Shown piece after piece: positions 12,111 to 22,863 of a stretch of DNA of 64,000 nt. The position numbers were made by a program, and so were the translations under genes. A model generated the notes under the pieces. The model worked only from the letters and a program-made list of their open reading frames with translations, was not told the DNA's origin and did no database searches. Each line of letters starts with the position of its first letter. The first letter of the stretch is position 1. This DNA is from Mixophyes australis (Eukaryota > Chordata > Amphibia > Anura > Limnodynastidae): the NCBI GenBank assembly GCA_036250195.1, contig JAVHZZ010000003.1:54427521-54491520 (forward strand), in the 5' to 3' direction.

Positions 12111-12994
12111 CAGAGCCGTAACTGGGCAGGTGCAGGTGGTGCTGTTGCGCATGGCGCAAGCCCAAGGGGGCGCAGTGGCCACCCGCTGCATTAATCAACT
12201 GTGGGGCTGAGTTTGGTGAGGAGGACTATTTTTTAAATGTGAATATGAATTATTTAATTCCAGGTATGGTTGTTGGAAATGGTTATATTTATTAAACATA
12301 AATGCTATTTATTGCTGGGGCTGTTTGGAGGGTGGGAAATAGGTTTATTTATTAAATAGGAATACTATTATTTTAATGTTTTAATCTAATTATTAGTTTT
12401 CTAAATTTCATGCACCAATTTTTTGTTTTCAAAAAAAGGGCCTCCAACATTCCATGATACAGATACTGCCTATGCATGCACACACAGGTACATATACTGG
12501 GCATATATGCACTGGTACATACACTGGACACACATACAGGGACAGACACTTTGGGCACACACATATACAGTCTTTTGATGAGACTGAAGAAGATAATGAG
12601 GGGGGGTTTAATGAATATGAATGAAATTTATTTATTATGTGGAGATTAATGATTAAACTGGATGAGGGAGTTAATGTTGATAGGGGTTTTACGATGACCC
12701 TGGAGTTAACTATTTTGTAGAGGGGTTCATTCATGATTAGGGTGGTACTGTGAGGCAGTCACAAAAATGCTCTTTGTATTATATGGGGTCACTAGGATGG
12801 TATCTGTATTACGGTCACAAGAATGCTCTCTATATTGTATGGTGGTCATTGGAATGCTCTCTGTATTGTATGACGGCCATAGGAATGCTCTCCGTATGGT
12901 GTGGCGGTCATAGGATTACTCTCTATATTGTATGGCGGTCATAGGAATGCTCTCTGTATGGTATGGCAGACACTAGGATGCTCTTTATATTGTA

Positions 12995-13045
<51 letters not shown>

Positions 13046-13527
13046 ACATCTATATCTGTATCTATATCTATATCTATATATCTATTTATTTAGTGTGATG
13101 GTGATAAGGGGGCACAATGTGATAAAGATGGCTCCATGGCATAGTGTGATAAAGGAGAAACTGTGATGGAGGGCACAGTGGGATGAAGGGGCAGTGTGAT
13201 ACAGATGGTACCATTACAATTATGTTTCAATTTGTTTCAGTGAGTTTTATTTCAATAACCAATTCATTTTTTATACAGCTAGCATGTGAAAACTGCATTT
13301 TAAGTACTTTGATTCTATGGAGGCTCATTACATAAAGATCCTTACAAAGCCAGAGCGTGAAGAATGAGAAGGGAGGAGTTTTCAGTGCGGTCTAGAACTT
13401 GTAAAGCGGTAGCCACGCCTCCACAGTAGGTTGACCACCCCCACTCGACGATTGATACTCCCACTTAGAAGGGGGGTGGCAGTGCCCTGTCTCGCCCAGG
13501 GCACTAAAATGTCTAGTTAAGGCACTG
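12111..13527. mobile_element. Non-autonomous hAT element, TSD CCACAGGG
   Basis: The left end CAGAGCCGTAACT and the right end (reverse complement CAGTGCCTTAACT) form an inverted repeat. The exact 8-bp duplication CCACAGGG lies at 12103-12110 and 13528-13535. The 1.4-kb interior has no transposase. It carries a 31-bp minisatellite (12748-12996) and a compound TA/ATCT tract (13004-13088). hAT membership follows from the CAG start and TSD length. Confidence 0.88.
12748..12996. repeat. 31-bp minisatellite inside hAT element
   Basis: About eight tandem units of the form 'cggtcataggaatgctctct' + 'gtattgtatgg' (31 bp), for example starting at 12904, 12935 and 12966. Divergence between units is modest. 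The overlapping ORFs at 12750-12944 and 12901-13098 are generated by the repeat. Confidence 0.9.
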
Positions 13528-13535
13528 CCACAGGG

Positions 13536-14426
13536 CACTACGTGAGAGCTTAGGTTACCTAATGGATGATCCAGCTAAGGTTACAATTACTCTGTCTTGT
13601 GGAGTGCGCCAAAATGGCCACAACACTGAAGATAGTGATACAAGTATACTTCTATCCTCTAGAGTGTACTGCGTGATCCACTTTGTGGCACATAGTGGGT
13701 ATAGGAAGACCATTTGGCAATGAGGAAGAGACGCTGCAGTTCTGGACACTCTTAGTCCAACTGACAGGTGAGAAACAGTGCATGTTATGGAAAATCAAAG
13801 GGATGCTACCACTTGTCCACCCTCTTGCCTCACTTGAGGACATCCATGGATCTAAACATTAGTGTCCTGAGGAAAAATGTGGCCCATTTACTCAAGAGGA
13901 TTCACCCCTCAAAACCTTCCCATACAACAGACACATTTAAAAAAAAATTCCACAGGAATCTGTGAAGGACATGTGATTTATAGCAACAAATCAGATTCAA
14001 GCAGTCAGTTTTCTAGTATGACGGAAAAAATAAAAAAAATGTCTGATCGGTTGCTTGGGCAACACCTCATTTTTTCCTCAATTACCTGTGGTGTGTACAT
14101 TGTGTCTCTCTGCATTGCAGTGTCCGAGCCTTTACCAATCACTGCAACTGTTACCCCCCACCCCTGACCCTTTTTCTACCCTCTTGCTAGTTCTTTTTTC
14201 TCCATATATGTATCTTCTTGTTTTTGTTCTTTTGTGCTTTTTTGATTGATATGTTTGAAAATGGAAAGCCTTGTGATCTATGCATTATATTGTTACATTG
14301 CTAGATCTTTAGCTATATGCTTTCAGTAAACAAAGTTTACACACCCAAAAATATCTGCCTAAGGAAAGCTACTCAGATTGCTTAATGGTCCTGAATATAT
14401 AAAGTGAACTACAAACCTGTCACTAG
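13536..14426. other. No recognisable feature
   Basis: Mixed-composition sequence with several short overlapping ORFs and no recognisable domain. Confidence 0.45.
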
Positions 14427-14600
14427 GGGGTATATTTACTAAACTGCAGGTTTGAAAAAGTGGAGATGTTGCCTATAGCAACCAATCAGATTCTAGGTAA
14501 CATTTATTTATGCATTCTACAAAATAACAGCTAGAATCTGATTGGTTGCTATGGGCAACATCTCCACTTTTTCAAACCCGCAGTTTAGTAAATATACCCC
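14427..14600. mobile_element. Palindromic MITE, 'CCAAT' family, copy 1
   Basis: A near-complete inverted repeat: GGGGTATATTTACTAAACTG at the left and its complement ...AGTTTAGTAAATATACCCC at the right. Each arm carries 'tgttgcctatagcaacc' and AACCAATCAGATTCTAG. The spacer is only about 40 bp. Five further copies in the window (23698, 31171, 42461, 43880, 62186) define the family. The TTTACTAA-type ends resemble Harbinger termini, and 3-bp TSDs in two copies (42461 and 43880) support a PIF/Harbinger origin, which is inference. Confidence 0.9.
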
Positions 14601-17206
14601 ATAGTCTTATTTATGAAAAGGTGATGACCCACAATGTGTCTTCATGTCTGCAAGTGTGCACATACTTGCCACTGTAAATCTTAGCATGCTGCAATATACG
14701 CAGATACTCTGGAAAATACACTATAAAAAAAAAATAACATTTCATACAACTTCCACTTCAGGACCACACTCTTCAGTAATGTAAACTTTTTAGTTCCAAG
14801 AACACCTAGGCATGTGTTTTTTTTTCACAGAAGTGCAAAATCTCGAACCACAAAACAAAATCTTGTTTTTGCAGATAGTTTCAAAATTGGATGCACTAGC
14901 GCATCTAATCTGTACTATGCAGAGAAAATGCCAGATCCACCCAAACACTCCTATGGGCTGGTGCAAACCTTTGCACCTCCTATCTTGGACTGTGAATCCA
15001 TTAGTAGAAACGTGATGTTGCAAAACACTATTTGTACTGCATAATTGTACTTTTATACAGTAGCAAATGACCCTTATAATATTAAAGTGTATTTTTACTA
15101 CACTGGTTCCGTTTTACACTTCACAACTTACCATGACTTGTGTCACATATAGAGGTGGACCAGATGAATTAGATGGACTGTGTCAGTTATATCTAATTGA
15201 CACTACACAGTTCACAAAGATTAATGGAATTTAGATTGTGTGGACTGTGGGTGGTATCATTATAGTTCATGGAGCAGTAGATTCTGAGTTTCAAAAGAAT
15301 ATCTGAGTTATATAAAATATGTAAGATTCATCTACACTCCTTGCTACTTCTGCTTCTCCTCTCTGTCAAACCTTACAAGAGATGTGATTTACAAAAGACA
15401 GCCAATGCATGCCGTGATATGCCTTGGTTTTGCTCTGGTGCCCCTGAGTGGTCTGCCCAACGCACACCAGGACGCCCATCTATTCTCTGATATTGGCAGA
15501 TACCTCCACAACCTGTGCCTAGGTGTTCACAGACGTGACTTAATCATGAAAGTGAGGGGACTTGGGGACTGTCTTTAATACATTTGGCATTTGTGTAAGT
15601 GCTAAACTGCTTATTACACTGTTTGGTGTGTGGCAAAAAGAAAAACTGTCGCACTAGAAATAAATTTATTTCAAATGAATTGTAGCCGAACTACTCCCCG
15701 TGGTACTGACAATATTTTTTTTGTTTTTTGTATTTTATATTATTTAAAATGCTTTAAATAGAAGATTAAAAAAAATGTGTTTAAAGGGCCCTTTACACAC
15801 ATTTCTTATCTTCTTCTTTCTCGATAGTGAATCATTTATTTGTGTGGATGCACCCCCCCCCCCTGCAATATGGAATATACACTATAAATAATAGATATTC
15901 AAGGGGTGTGGTGGTTTCCCAGTGCAGTGTGAAAATTCTTTTGACCATTATTTAAAATGCTGTCTTGTTGGGAGGTGTAACCATCAAACATTGTAGACAC
16001 ATTGTGGGGCAAAAGGCCGAGGACTACTATAGGGCTTGGAGCCCCTTTTTCTTGTGTTTTGTATCTTGTTTTACGACAGTTGTAACAGTTACTCTAGATA
16101 TACAAAGACTCCCAATTCTGTGTTAACTTTGGTCAGTGTTTCAGGGGTTGGCCAACTCCAGTTTCATTGTTTATTTTACTATAAAAATGTATTTATACAT
16201 TATTAAATAAATATTATTACTAATATGATCTACCAATTAATATTATAGCTGTGAGAAAAATAGATAAATTCAATTGCTCATCTTAAATATGTAGATTTTT
16301 CATAGTCATTAACCTAGTATTTTTCAGATTTAGTTGACAGCCTAATCACATTTTAAATCTATATCACTGCCTCTATGGTTATGATATGTGCTATAAAATG
16401 AAACTGCTATATCTCATGTTTGTTACTGCACGCACTGCACGAAATTCAGTGTAGTAAAGTGAATAGTAGTTCATCATCAATACAGGTTATTTATTGAATG
16501 TTTATGAACAGAACACTTAGAATTTTTTAAATAAACAAATCAATCTGTATTAAAGCTATACTAAGGCAATCTATATAAAAGAACATTTCTTAGATATACT
16601 AAGACAATCTATAATTTAAGTATCACAAGTTTAAAACAGATATCATGACTTCATACCCGTTTTGATGTCATTCATTCCCATTCAATTAGGCAATTGCCCC
16701 CTCTGCCCCCCCCCCCCCCCCCCCCCTGTTCCTGCACCCCTGGACACATGGAGAATAAAGAGATAGAAAGCTATATGTTTGAAACCGGTGCACTGTTCAG
16801 ATATTACTTAAATATCCCTCCGTTCCAAATGTACAAATTTTTAATAATTATTTTACAAGTTAAAAAGAATAGAGAAAGAGAAATTCTTCATTAATACTTC
16901 AGAAATTTAAATTCAGATTCCAGTGAAATGTAAACTTGTATGTGTAATGTATTTAAAACTACACACTGGGAGTCAAGAAGGAAATATGAGAAATATATTG
17001 GAAGCAAATAAAATAATAATTCCTCTTATTTAGATTCTGCTCATATCTAATTCACCATTCATTAAACCTCTTAATTGTTTCTGTTTATCGGTGTCTCTTT
17101 CGGGAAAGTGAATTTATATATCTGAGATTAGTAATAATTCAATTTGAGCTTAAGCGGGGCTTAGTGTATATGGAAAATGATTAGCAAAATATTAAACCAA
17201 TAATCT
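14601..17206. other. Long stretch without recognised genes
   Basis: AT-rich sequence with a C homopolymer (about 16710-16726) and short C-rich tract at 15851-15863. The ORFs at 14790-15044 (both strands) and 15384-15578 show no domain. Nothing else was recognised. Confidence 0.45.
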
Positions 17207-17820
17207 AATCCTACTATAGGTTAAAGTGATGATGGGGTGCTGGTCTAATCTGCACTAAGCCCTTGTGGTCAGAGACGCATTCTAACCAGGGGCGGATCCA
17301 GACTATTGCTATACCCCGGGCGATTTTAGGGGGGGGGGGCGATTTAGGCCCCGTCCCCTTTCTAATTTCTAAGGCTGCCGGCGGCTGCACAGTATGTGTA
17401 GGTCCGCTCGGCAGTGACAGTGTGCTGCCCCGCTGCTCTGATTGTGTTTAAAACACAATCAGAGCAGCCGGGCAGCACACTGTCACTGCTGAACGGACCT
17501 GCACAGTGTGCAGCCGCCGGCAGCAAGCACCTGCTAAGGGGGGCCCCGATCGCCCCCCCCCCTGGATCCGCCACTGATTCTAACCTTATAATAAGTTAAA
17601 GTGATGATGGGTTGCTGGTCTGATCTGCATTAAGCCCTCGCAGTCAGAGACGCATTCTAATCCTACATTAGGTTAAATTGATGATGGGGTGCTGGTCTGA
17701 TCTGCACTAAGCCCTCGCAGTCAGGGATGCATTCTAATCCTACATTAGGGTAAAGTGATGATGGGGTGCCGGTGTAATCTGCACTAAGGCATTGCGGTCA
17801 GAGACGCATTCTAATCCTAC
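17207..17820. repeat. 77-bp minisatellite, about 4 units, split by a hAT
   Basis: Units contain 'attctaatcctacattagg', 'ttaaagtgatgatggggtgc' and 'aagccctcgcagtcagagac'. The 'attctaa' mark recurs at 17654, 17731 and 17808, giving a 77-bp period. The first unit is interrupted after 'gacgcattctaac' by the 290-bp hAT element at 17287-17576. Confidence 0.9.
17287..17576. mobile_element. Hairpin-type hAT MITE, TSD ATTCTAAC
   Basis: Ends CAGGGGCGGATCCAG and CTGGATCCGCCACTG are inverted repeats, and the exact 8-bp TSD ATTCTAAC flanks it (17279-17286, 17577-17584). The core (about 17371-17531) is a long inverted repeat with arms near 75 bp meeting at 'gtgtttaaaacac' around 17448. It would fold into a long hairpin if transcribed. 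Non-coding; the ORFs at 17263-17599 are artefacts. Confidence 0.93.
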
Positions 17821-18803
17821 ATGTATGCGCTCCTCTGCTGAAGTGCAACATGGAGGCGCAAAATGGAACCTAATAAAATTATGGGAAAAGAAGTGTCTGA
17901 ACTGGTGCAAAACTGGAGTTGAAGTGGAAAGACCACGAACATCTGTGCTCCACCAACTCCTTTATCACATTACAGTAGATTCAGTCCACAACAATAAATC
18001 TCGTTTCTGCACTGCTCTGCAAAACGAGATTCATCAGTGCTCCCACTCTGTACTTTACTATAAACACCTTCACTCTAGAGACTTCAGAACCTCACCCTCT
18101 CATAATCTTGCTACATTCCCAGCAACAATACTCTCTCTCGCAGCTGCAATCTATGAAACGCTCTCCCCTGCCTTATCAAACGTCTCAACCTGTCCTGCTC
18201 ATCAATAATCAATACTTTTACACCAACTGTCTCTAGGACTAGCGACTCCCATCTTTCTTATCCACACTTACTATTATATCCCCTATCTCACATCTCTTAC
18301 ACTGTAAGCCTAATGTGGTTGTATGTACAGATGTAGCAAATGTAATAATTGCATGTGAGGAGTTATATGTCTATTTAAAGTTTGCTACATCTATAATTTA
18401 TTTGCAAAATGATTCTCTTAATGTATAGCTCTGCATAAATTGTTACCATATATATCGGTGACCCATCATCAAGAAAAACCACAGGCCAAATATTAATGAA
18501 TGCTTTAATATAAATCCATGGAAGTAGGGGCTATTAGTTAGCAGTATTATTATTATTATTACTATTATTAGCCTTTTACAATGGGCTTCAGTTTATATTT
18601 GCACTGATTGCTCATTCGTCTCTTTCACTTTTATGGTCATCTTAGTTTCTCTGTAACTTATAATGTTGTTAGGTCATTCATCCTGCTAGGGCTTAGCTGG
18701 TTCTGTGCATTTTGCTTATGATAGCTATAGTTTTTGATGTATGTAGTGGTACCACTTATCTATTATTAACAGGTTTTTAGGGGTTACTGTTCTTATGTCT
18801 AAA
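17821..18803. other. Unassigned; 138-residue ORF not recognised
   Basis: The plus-strand ORF 17792-18208 starts inside the minisatellite and has a Ser/His/Leu-rich sequence with no domain I recognise. The segment 18000-18310, ending 'cactgtaagcctaatgtgg', resembles the upstream part of dispersed retroposons whose tails contain 'agattgtaagctc', so it may be retroposon-derived. An ATT microsatellite lies at 18546-18570. Confidence 0.35.
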
Positions 18804-19909
18804 TATTGTACCATCTAAGCATTATCTGTGTATATGCATAAATAATATACCTTTTAAGTGTTCTCTGAGCATATGCATAAATATTATACAATCTAAGCTT
18901 TATCTGAGCATATGCATAACTATTATACCTTCTGAGTGTTATCTGAGCATATGCATAAATATTATACCATCTAAGTGTTATCTGAGCATATACATACATA
19001 TTATACCATCTAAGCGTTATCTGAGCATATACATACATATTATACCATCTAAGTGTTATCTGAGCATATGCATACATATTATACCATCTAAGCGTTATCT
19101 GAGCATATGCATACATATTATACCATCTAAATGTTATCTGGGCATATGCATACATATTATACCATCTAAGGGTTATCTGTGCATATACATACATTTTATA
19201 CCATCTAAGTGTTATCTGAGCATATTATACCATCTAAGCGCTATCTGAGCATATGTATAAATATTATACCATCTAAGCGTTATCTGAGAATATGCATAAA
19301 TATTATACCATCTAAGTGTTATCTGAGCATATACATAAATATTATACCATCTAAGCGTTATCTGAGCATATGCATACATATTATACCATCTAAATGTTAT
19401 CTGGGCATATGCATACATATTATACCATCTAAATGTCATCTGGGCATATGCATACATATTATACCATCTAAGTGTTATCTGTGCATATACATACATATTT
19501 ATACCATCTAAGTGTTATCTGTGCATATACATACATATTATACCATCTAAGTGTTATCTGAGCATATACATACATATTATACCATCTAAGTGTTATCTGA
19601 GCATATGCATACATATTATATCTTCTAAGTGTTATCTGAGCATATACATACATATTATACCATCTAAGTGTTATCTGTGCATATACATACATATTATACC
19701 ATCTAAGTGTTATCTGAGCATATGCATACATATTATACCATCTAAGTGTTATCTAAGCATATACATACATATTATACCATCTAAGTGTTATCTGTGCATA
19801 TACATACATATTATACCATCTAAGTGTTATCTGTGCATATACATACATATTATACCATCTAAGTGTTATCTGTGCATATACATACATTTTATACCACCTA
19901 AGAATTATA
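18804..19909. repeat. 39-bp tandem array, about 28 units
   Basis: The unit is 'taccatctaagtgttatctg' + 'agcatatgcatacatatta' (39 bp). Variants (gtgcatatacat, agcatatgcata, aagcgttatc) are interspersed, indicating higher-order mixing. One unit near 19223-19240 is truncated and one junction near 19497-19502 is irregular, which shifts the reading frame. Because 39 is a multiple of three the array is open in several frames on both strands, producing repetitive Tyr-Ala-Gln-Ile-Thr-Leu-Arg-Trp ORFs. I find no evidence that they are genes. Confidence 0.95.
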
Positions 19910-20773
19910 AGCCTAAATATTCAACGATCCAGGGTTATCTGCGCTTTCTGTCTTTCACGGGAGCATAATTATGGAATCTGAAAATTTGAATGACCTGACA
20001 GTAGTGCTGAGCATGGCAATTTTCATTGTCTTTTCCATAAAAACCAACATGCAGTAATAGTCTGGCTTAAAAAGTCTTCTGAACACTAAGTTTAGTACTT
20101 AAAGCATAATTTATTTGTAAAAATGTGCATACAACTGGCACAGTTATACTTTTGTTAGATGTCATTAATTCGTGATCATGTTTGTGGTGAGTAAAGTAAC
20201 TTTACATTGCAGACTTGATAGCAACAAAATAGCAGGGCCATTTATCTACTTTCAGAGCTTCACTGTCTGCTGCTCAAAATGCATTTTCTTTCAATTGTTG
20301 GCTTAATAGATAAGGGGAAATGGGAATACTGAAACACTGTAAGCTAGGTTACTCAGAATTCAATCTATCTTGTGTAAAATGAACACAAAGTAACAGAATC
20401 AACTGGAAACTATGTAATCTGAAAGCTATACTGTGCTAAATTTCCTCCTTCCCTGGTGACATTAACCCATTGATGCAGATAAAACCACAATGCAAAAGTC
20501 AGTAATTAAATGGAAATTGTGGAAAATTAATGAAAGTAAATCAAACAAAAGCACAGAAATAAGTACAGCATTATACTGTCGAACAGGGGAGGGACTACTG
20601 TAATGGCAGCTGGGGCAGCTGGTTGCGCCTGCCTCCCTTGTCAAAGCCCCAATTACCCCATGTAGCGACTCACAGAAGCTCCCGCTAGTGATCAGGTTGT
20701 GACTGCTGCCATAGAAACCATAAAGATGTCTGTTATTGTTTAACAGTGTAGGTTGCTTACTATGTTTCTCTAT
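19910..20773. other. AT-rich sequence, nothing recognised
   Basis: Target-side flank of the Gypsy insertion. The minus-strand ORF 20462-20803 has no recognisable domain and overlaps the insertion boundary. Confidence 0.45.
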
Positions 20774-20778
20774 TACAG

Positions 20779-21505
20779 TTATGGGAACTCCTCCAGCCGC
20801 CACAATACAACCCTGAGTCTACTCTGCCAATCAGGTGTTCACTGGAGCCCCTGGTGGTGGGGACAGACTGGGCTGCAGACTGACAGAGGGTCGTGAAGTG
20901 TGTACCGGCTGGGGAGAACCCAGGCAAGCGGAGTGAGGTCCACGCAGAGGTCAAGGGCCGGCAGCAGGTTGCAATTTCCAGTTAACAAGCCAAGGTCAGG
21001 GGTCACAAGCAGACAGGAGAAACGGTAAACAGGCCAGAGGTCAGGGTCACAGGATACACAAGCGAAGTCCAAATCCCAGCCAAGGGTCATACACGGGAGA
21101 TCAGCAGAAGTTCAATAGATAGGAACAGGAACAAAGCAGGTCAGCAGACTGGGAAGCAGAAGCTATAACCGGCAATGAGGCAGCAGACCTCATTGCCTTA
21201 AATACAGACAACAGTTAATCAGAGTTTGCCCCTGGGAGATACACCGCTGCAGACTAATTGCCTGCCATACCAACAGGCCAATCAGGGCTATGAGGAAAAC
21301 AGCTGCAGGTTAATGCCTGTTAATTAAACATTGAACACCTAATAGCCATAAGGCTATTACAGACCTGTGCACACGCGCCCGGCTTCCCCTTGTTTGAGGG
21401 ACGCGGCGCTGCTTTGTAAAGAATCCGGCCGTTGCCTTGGCGGGGTCTTCCAGGTAATCTTGCCGCCCGGCAATGGACCACCATCTAAGTCACATACCGT
21501 AATTA
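20779..21505 (-). repeat. 3' LTR of chimeric Gypsy, 5'-truncated
   Basis: This segment is nearly identical to 26467-27192 apart from scattered substitutions. The outer end (ttatgggaactcctcc on plus) has the same length as the canonical end (tgttaggagctcctcc) of the other copy but is mutated. A TATA-like 'tatttaagg' on the minus strand near 21198 and CCAAT-like boxes are compatible with a promoter. Its inner boundary does not contain the LTR start; it continues directly into protease coding sequence. Confidence 0.85.
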
Positions 21506-21695
21506 CAGATTTGAGTTTAATCAGCGGAATTCCAGCAGAGCGGGCAAACCCAATGTCGAGAAAGTTGCCTGCAGCTCCACTGTCAATGAAGGCCGACAGG
21601 TTCACCTATCCGGCACTAGACGTGAGTTGTGCAGGAATTAACACAGCATTTTTTGAGGAAACAATTTGCAGACCTAGGTGAACCTTCCCCTCGTT
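21480..21695 (-). pseudogene. Gypsy aspartic protease fragment
   Basis: In one minus-strand frame: GLQIVSS...AQLTSSAG, an in-frame stop, then the catalytic FIDSGAAGNFLD and, about 30 residues on, the LDGGPLPGGKIT segment that matches the flap-side region of Gypsy proteases. After ITWKTPP the frame runs into LTR sequence. Retroviral-type protease processes Gag-Pol; here it is broken by a stop codon and by the loss of everything downstream. Confidence 0.8.
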
Positions 21696-22269
21696 CCCTA
21701 GGCATGCTCTTTTCCTGGCTTATTAGGGCAGGAACGGGAGAAGTGACCCTTAGGGCCAGATTTACTATCAGGCGTGTTTGTAAACCCGCCGACTTTTGGC
21801 GGGTTTGGCGGCGGTTTAGCCGTCGCCGGATTTACTAAGGCTAAACCCGCCGTCCAAACGGCCAAAAATTATGTTTCCAAACCCGCCTCTGTATAAAGCG
21901 CCATGACGGTTTCAACAATGTTCTACATACAAACAGCCGGATTTACTATTAGGGGGTTTATAAAGCCGCCGGAAAACCGCCATTCAATAGACCAAAATGA
22001 AAGCGCTGCTTGTGAGCAGCGAGATTGTTCAAACAGTGTGCTGTTTGAACTATTTAGCCATTTTTAACATAAGAGAAAGAGCCATTTTGTTCAAAGTTTC
22101 CTCCTTTTGGATTGTATATGGGAAATGGGCAAACTGGCATGTAATGTGAGGTTTTTTGTTTTTTTTTCCCATCCTGTATTATTGAATCCTATTTACTGAT
22201 GTAAAGGTTTACCGGCCACTCCACGTGCATTTAAAGTGCGTATGAATCTGGAATCTTTGCCTGATGTGG

Positions 22270-22523
22270 ACGTAGTACCAATGTTTGTACTCATGTAAAC
22301 CAGGTTCCTAGATATATTTGGTGGGGTGCTTATGTATGCACCAGTTAAGGTGTCTGATATTATCCTGGCTTGCTGTCTGATACATAATCTAGCTTTACAT
22401 CTACTTACCCCACCGATTATTGCAGTACACAGTGAGCAAGTAGGGGCCCGTGTCCCATTTGGTGATGTGCAGAGCACACTGGGGGAGGCAGATTTGAGAC
22501 CGTCTCATTACAAACTACTTTAA
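22270..22523 (+). pseudogene. Harbinger transposase, C-terminal remnant
   Basis: Plus-strand residues RFLDIFGGVLMYAPVKVSD followed by IILACCLIHNLALHL correspond to the end of the HARBI1-type DDE transposase, where an 'ACCxLHN' motif is conserved. The frame ends with TAA at 22521-22523 after roughly 35 further residues. A stop precedes TRFLDIFGG and only about 500 bp lie between it and the transposon end, too little for the roughly 350-residue family length, so the DDE catalytic core has been deleted. The element could not mobilise itself. Confidence 0.82.
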
Positions 22524-22863
22524 ATGTAAGTGCATACAATAAAAAACATATATTGGTTTTTGATTTTATGTCAGTGCAATGGTTTTATTTATGGAATATT
22601 TTAATAAAATTGGACCCTTTAAACAGAGGATAGTGTGTACTGTGAATGTTGTAATTGTTAAAATCCCTGGAAAGTGACAGTTAGAGGTCAATGTGTACGT
22701 GAAATTAGTGCATCGTTTTAAAGAAAACAGTATACTCTTGTTTAATGGGAAGAAAAGAAAGAATGATAGGAATGAAATATAACTGCATTTATTGCATTAC
22801 AACATAATAAAAGAAAAAGTATAACGCTTACACAAAACATTCCCCAATAATATATTTTTTGCC

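Noticed and set aside
17792..18208. 138-residue plus-strand ORF as a host gene
   Set aside because: Begins inside a minisatellite unit, has no recognisable domain, and the DNA resembles retroposon body sequence.
18799..19731. Family of ORFs up to 131 residues with 13-residue repeats
   Set aside because: Generated by the 39-bp array (39 is divisible by 3), present on both strands and disrupted by frame shifts.
18804..19909. CRISPR-like array (regular spacing of repeats)
   Set aside because: Units are directly contiguous with no unique spacers, and the context is a vertebrate genome.
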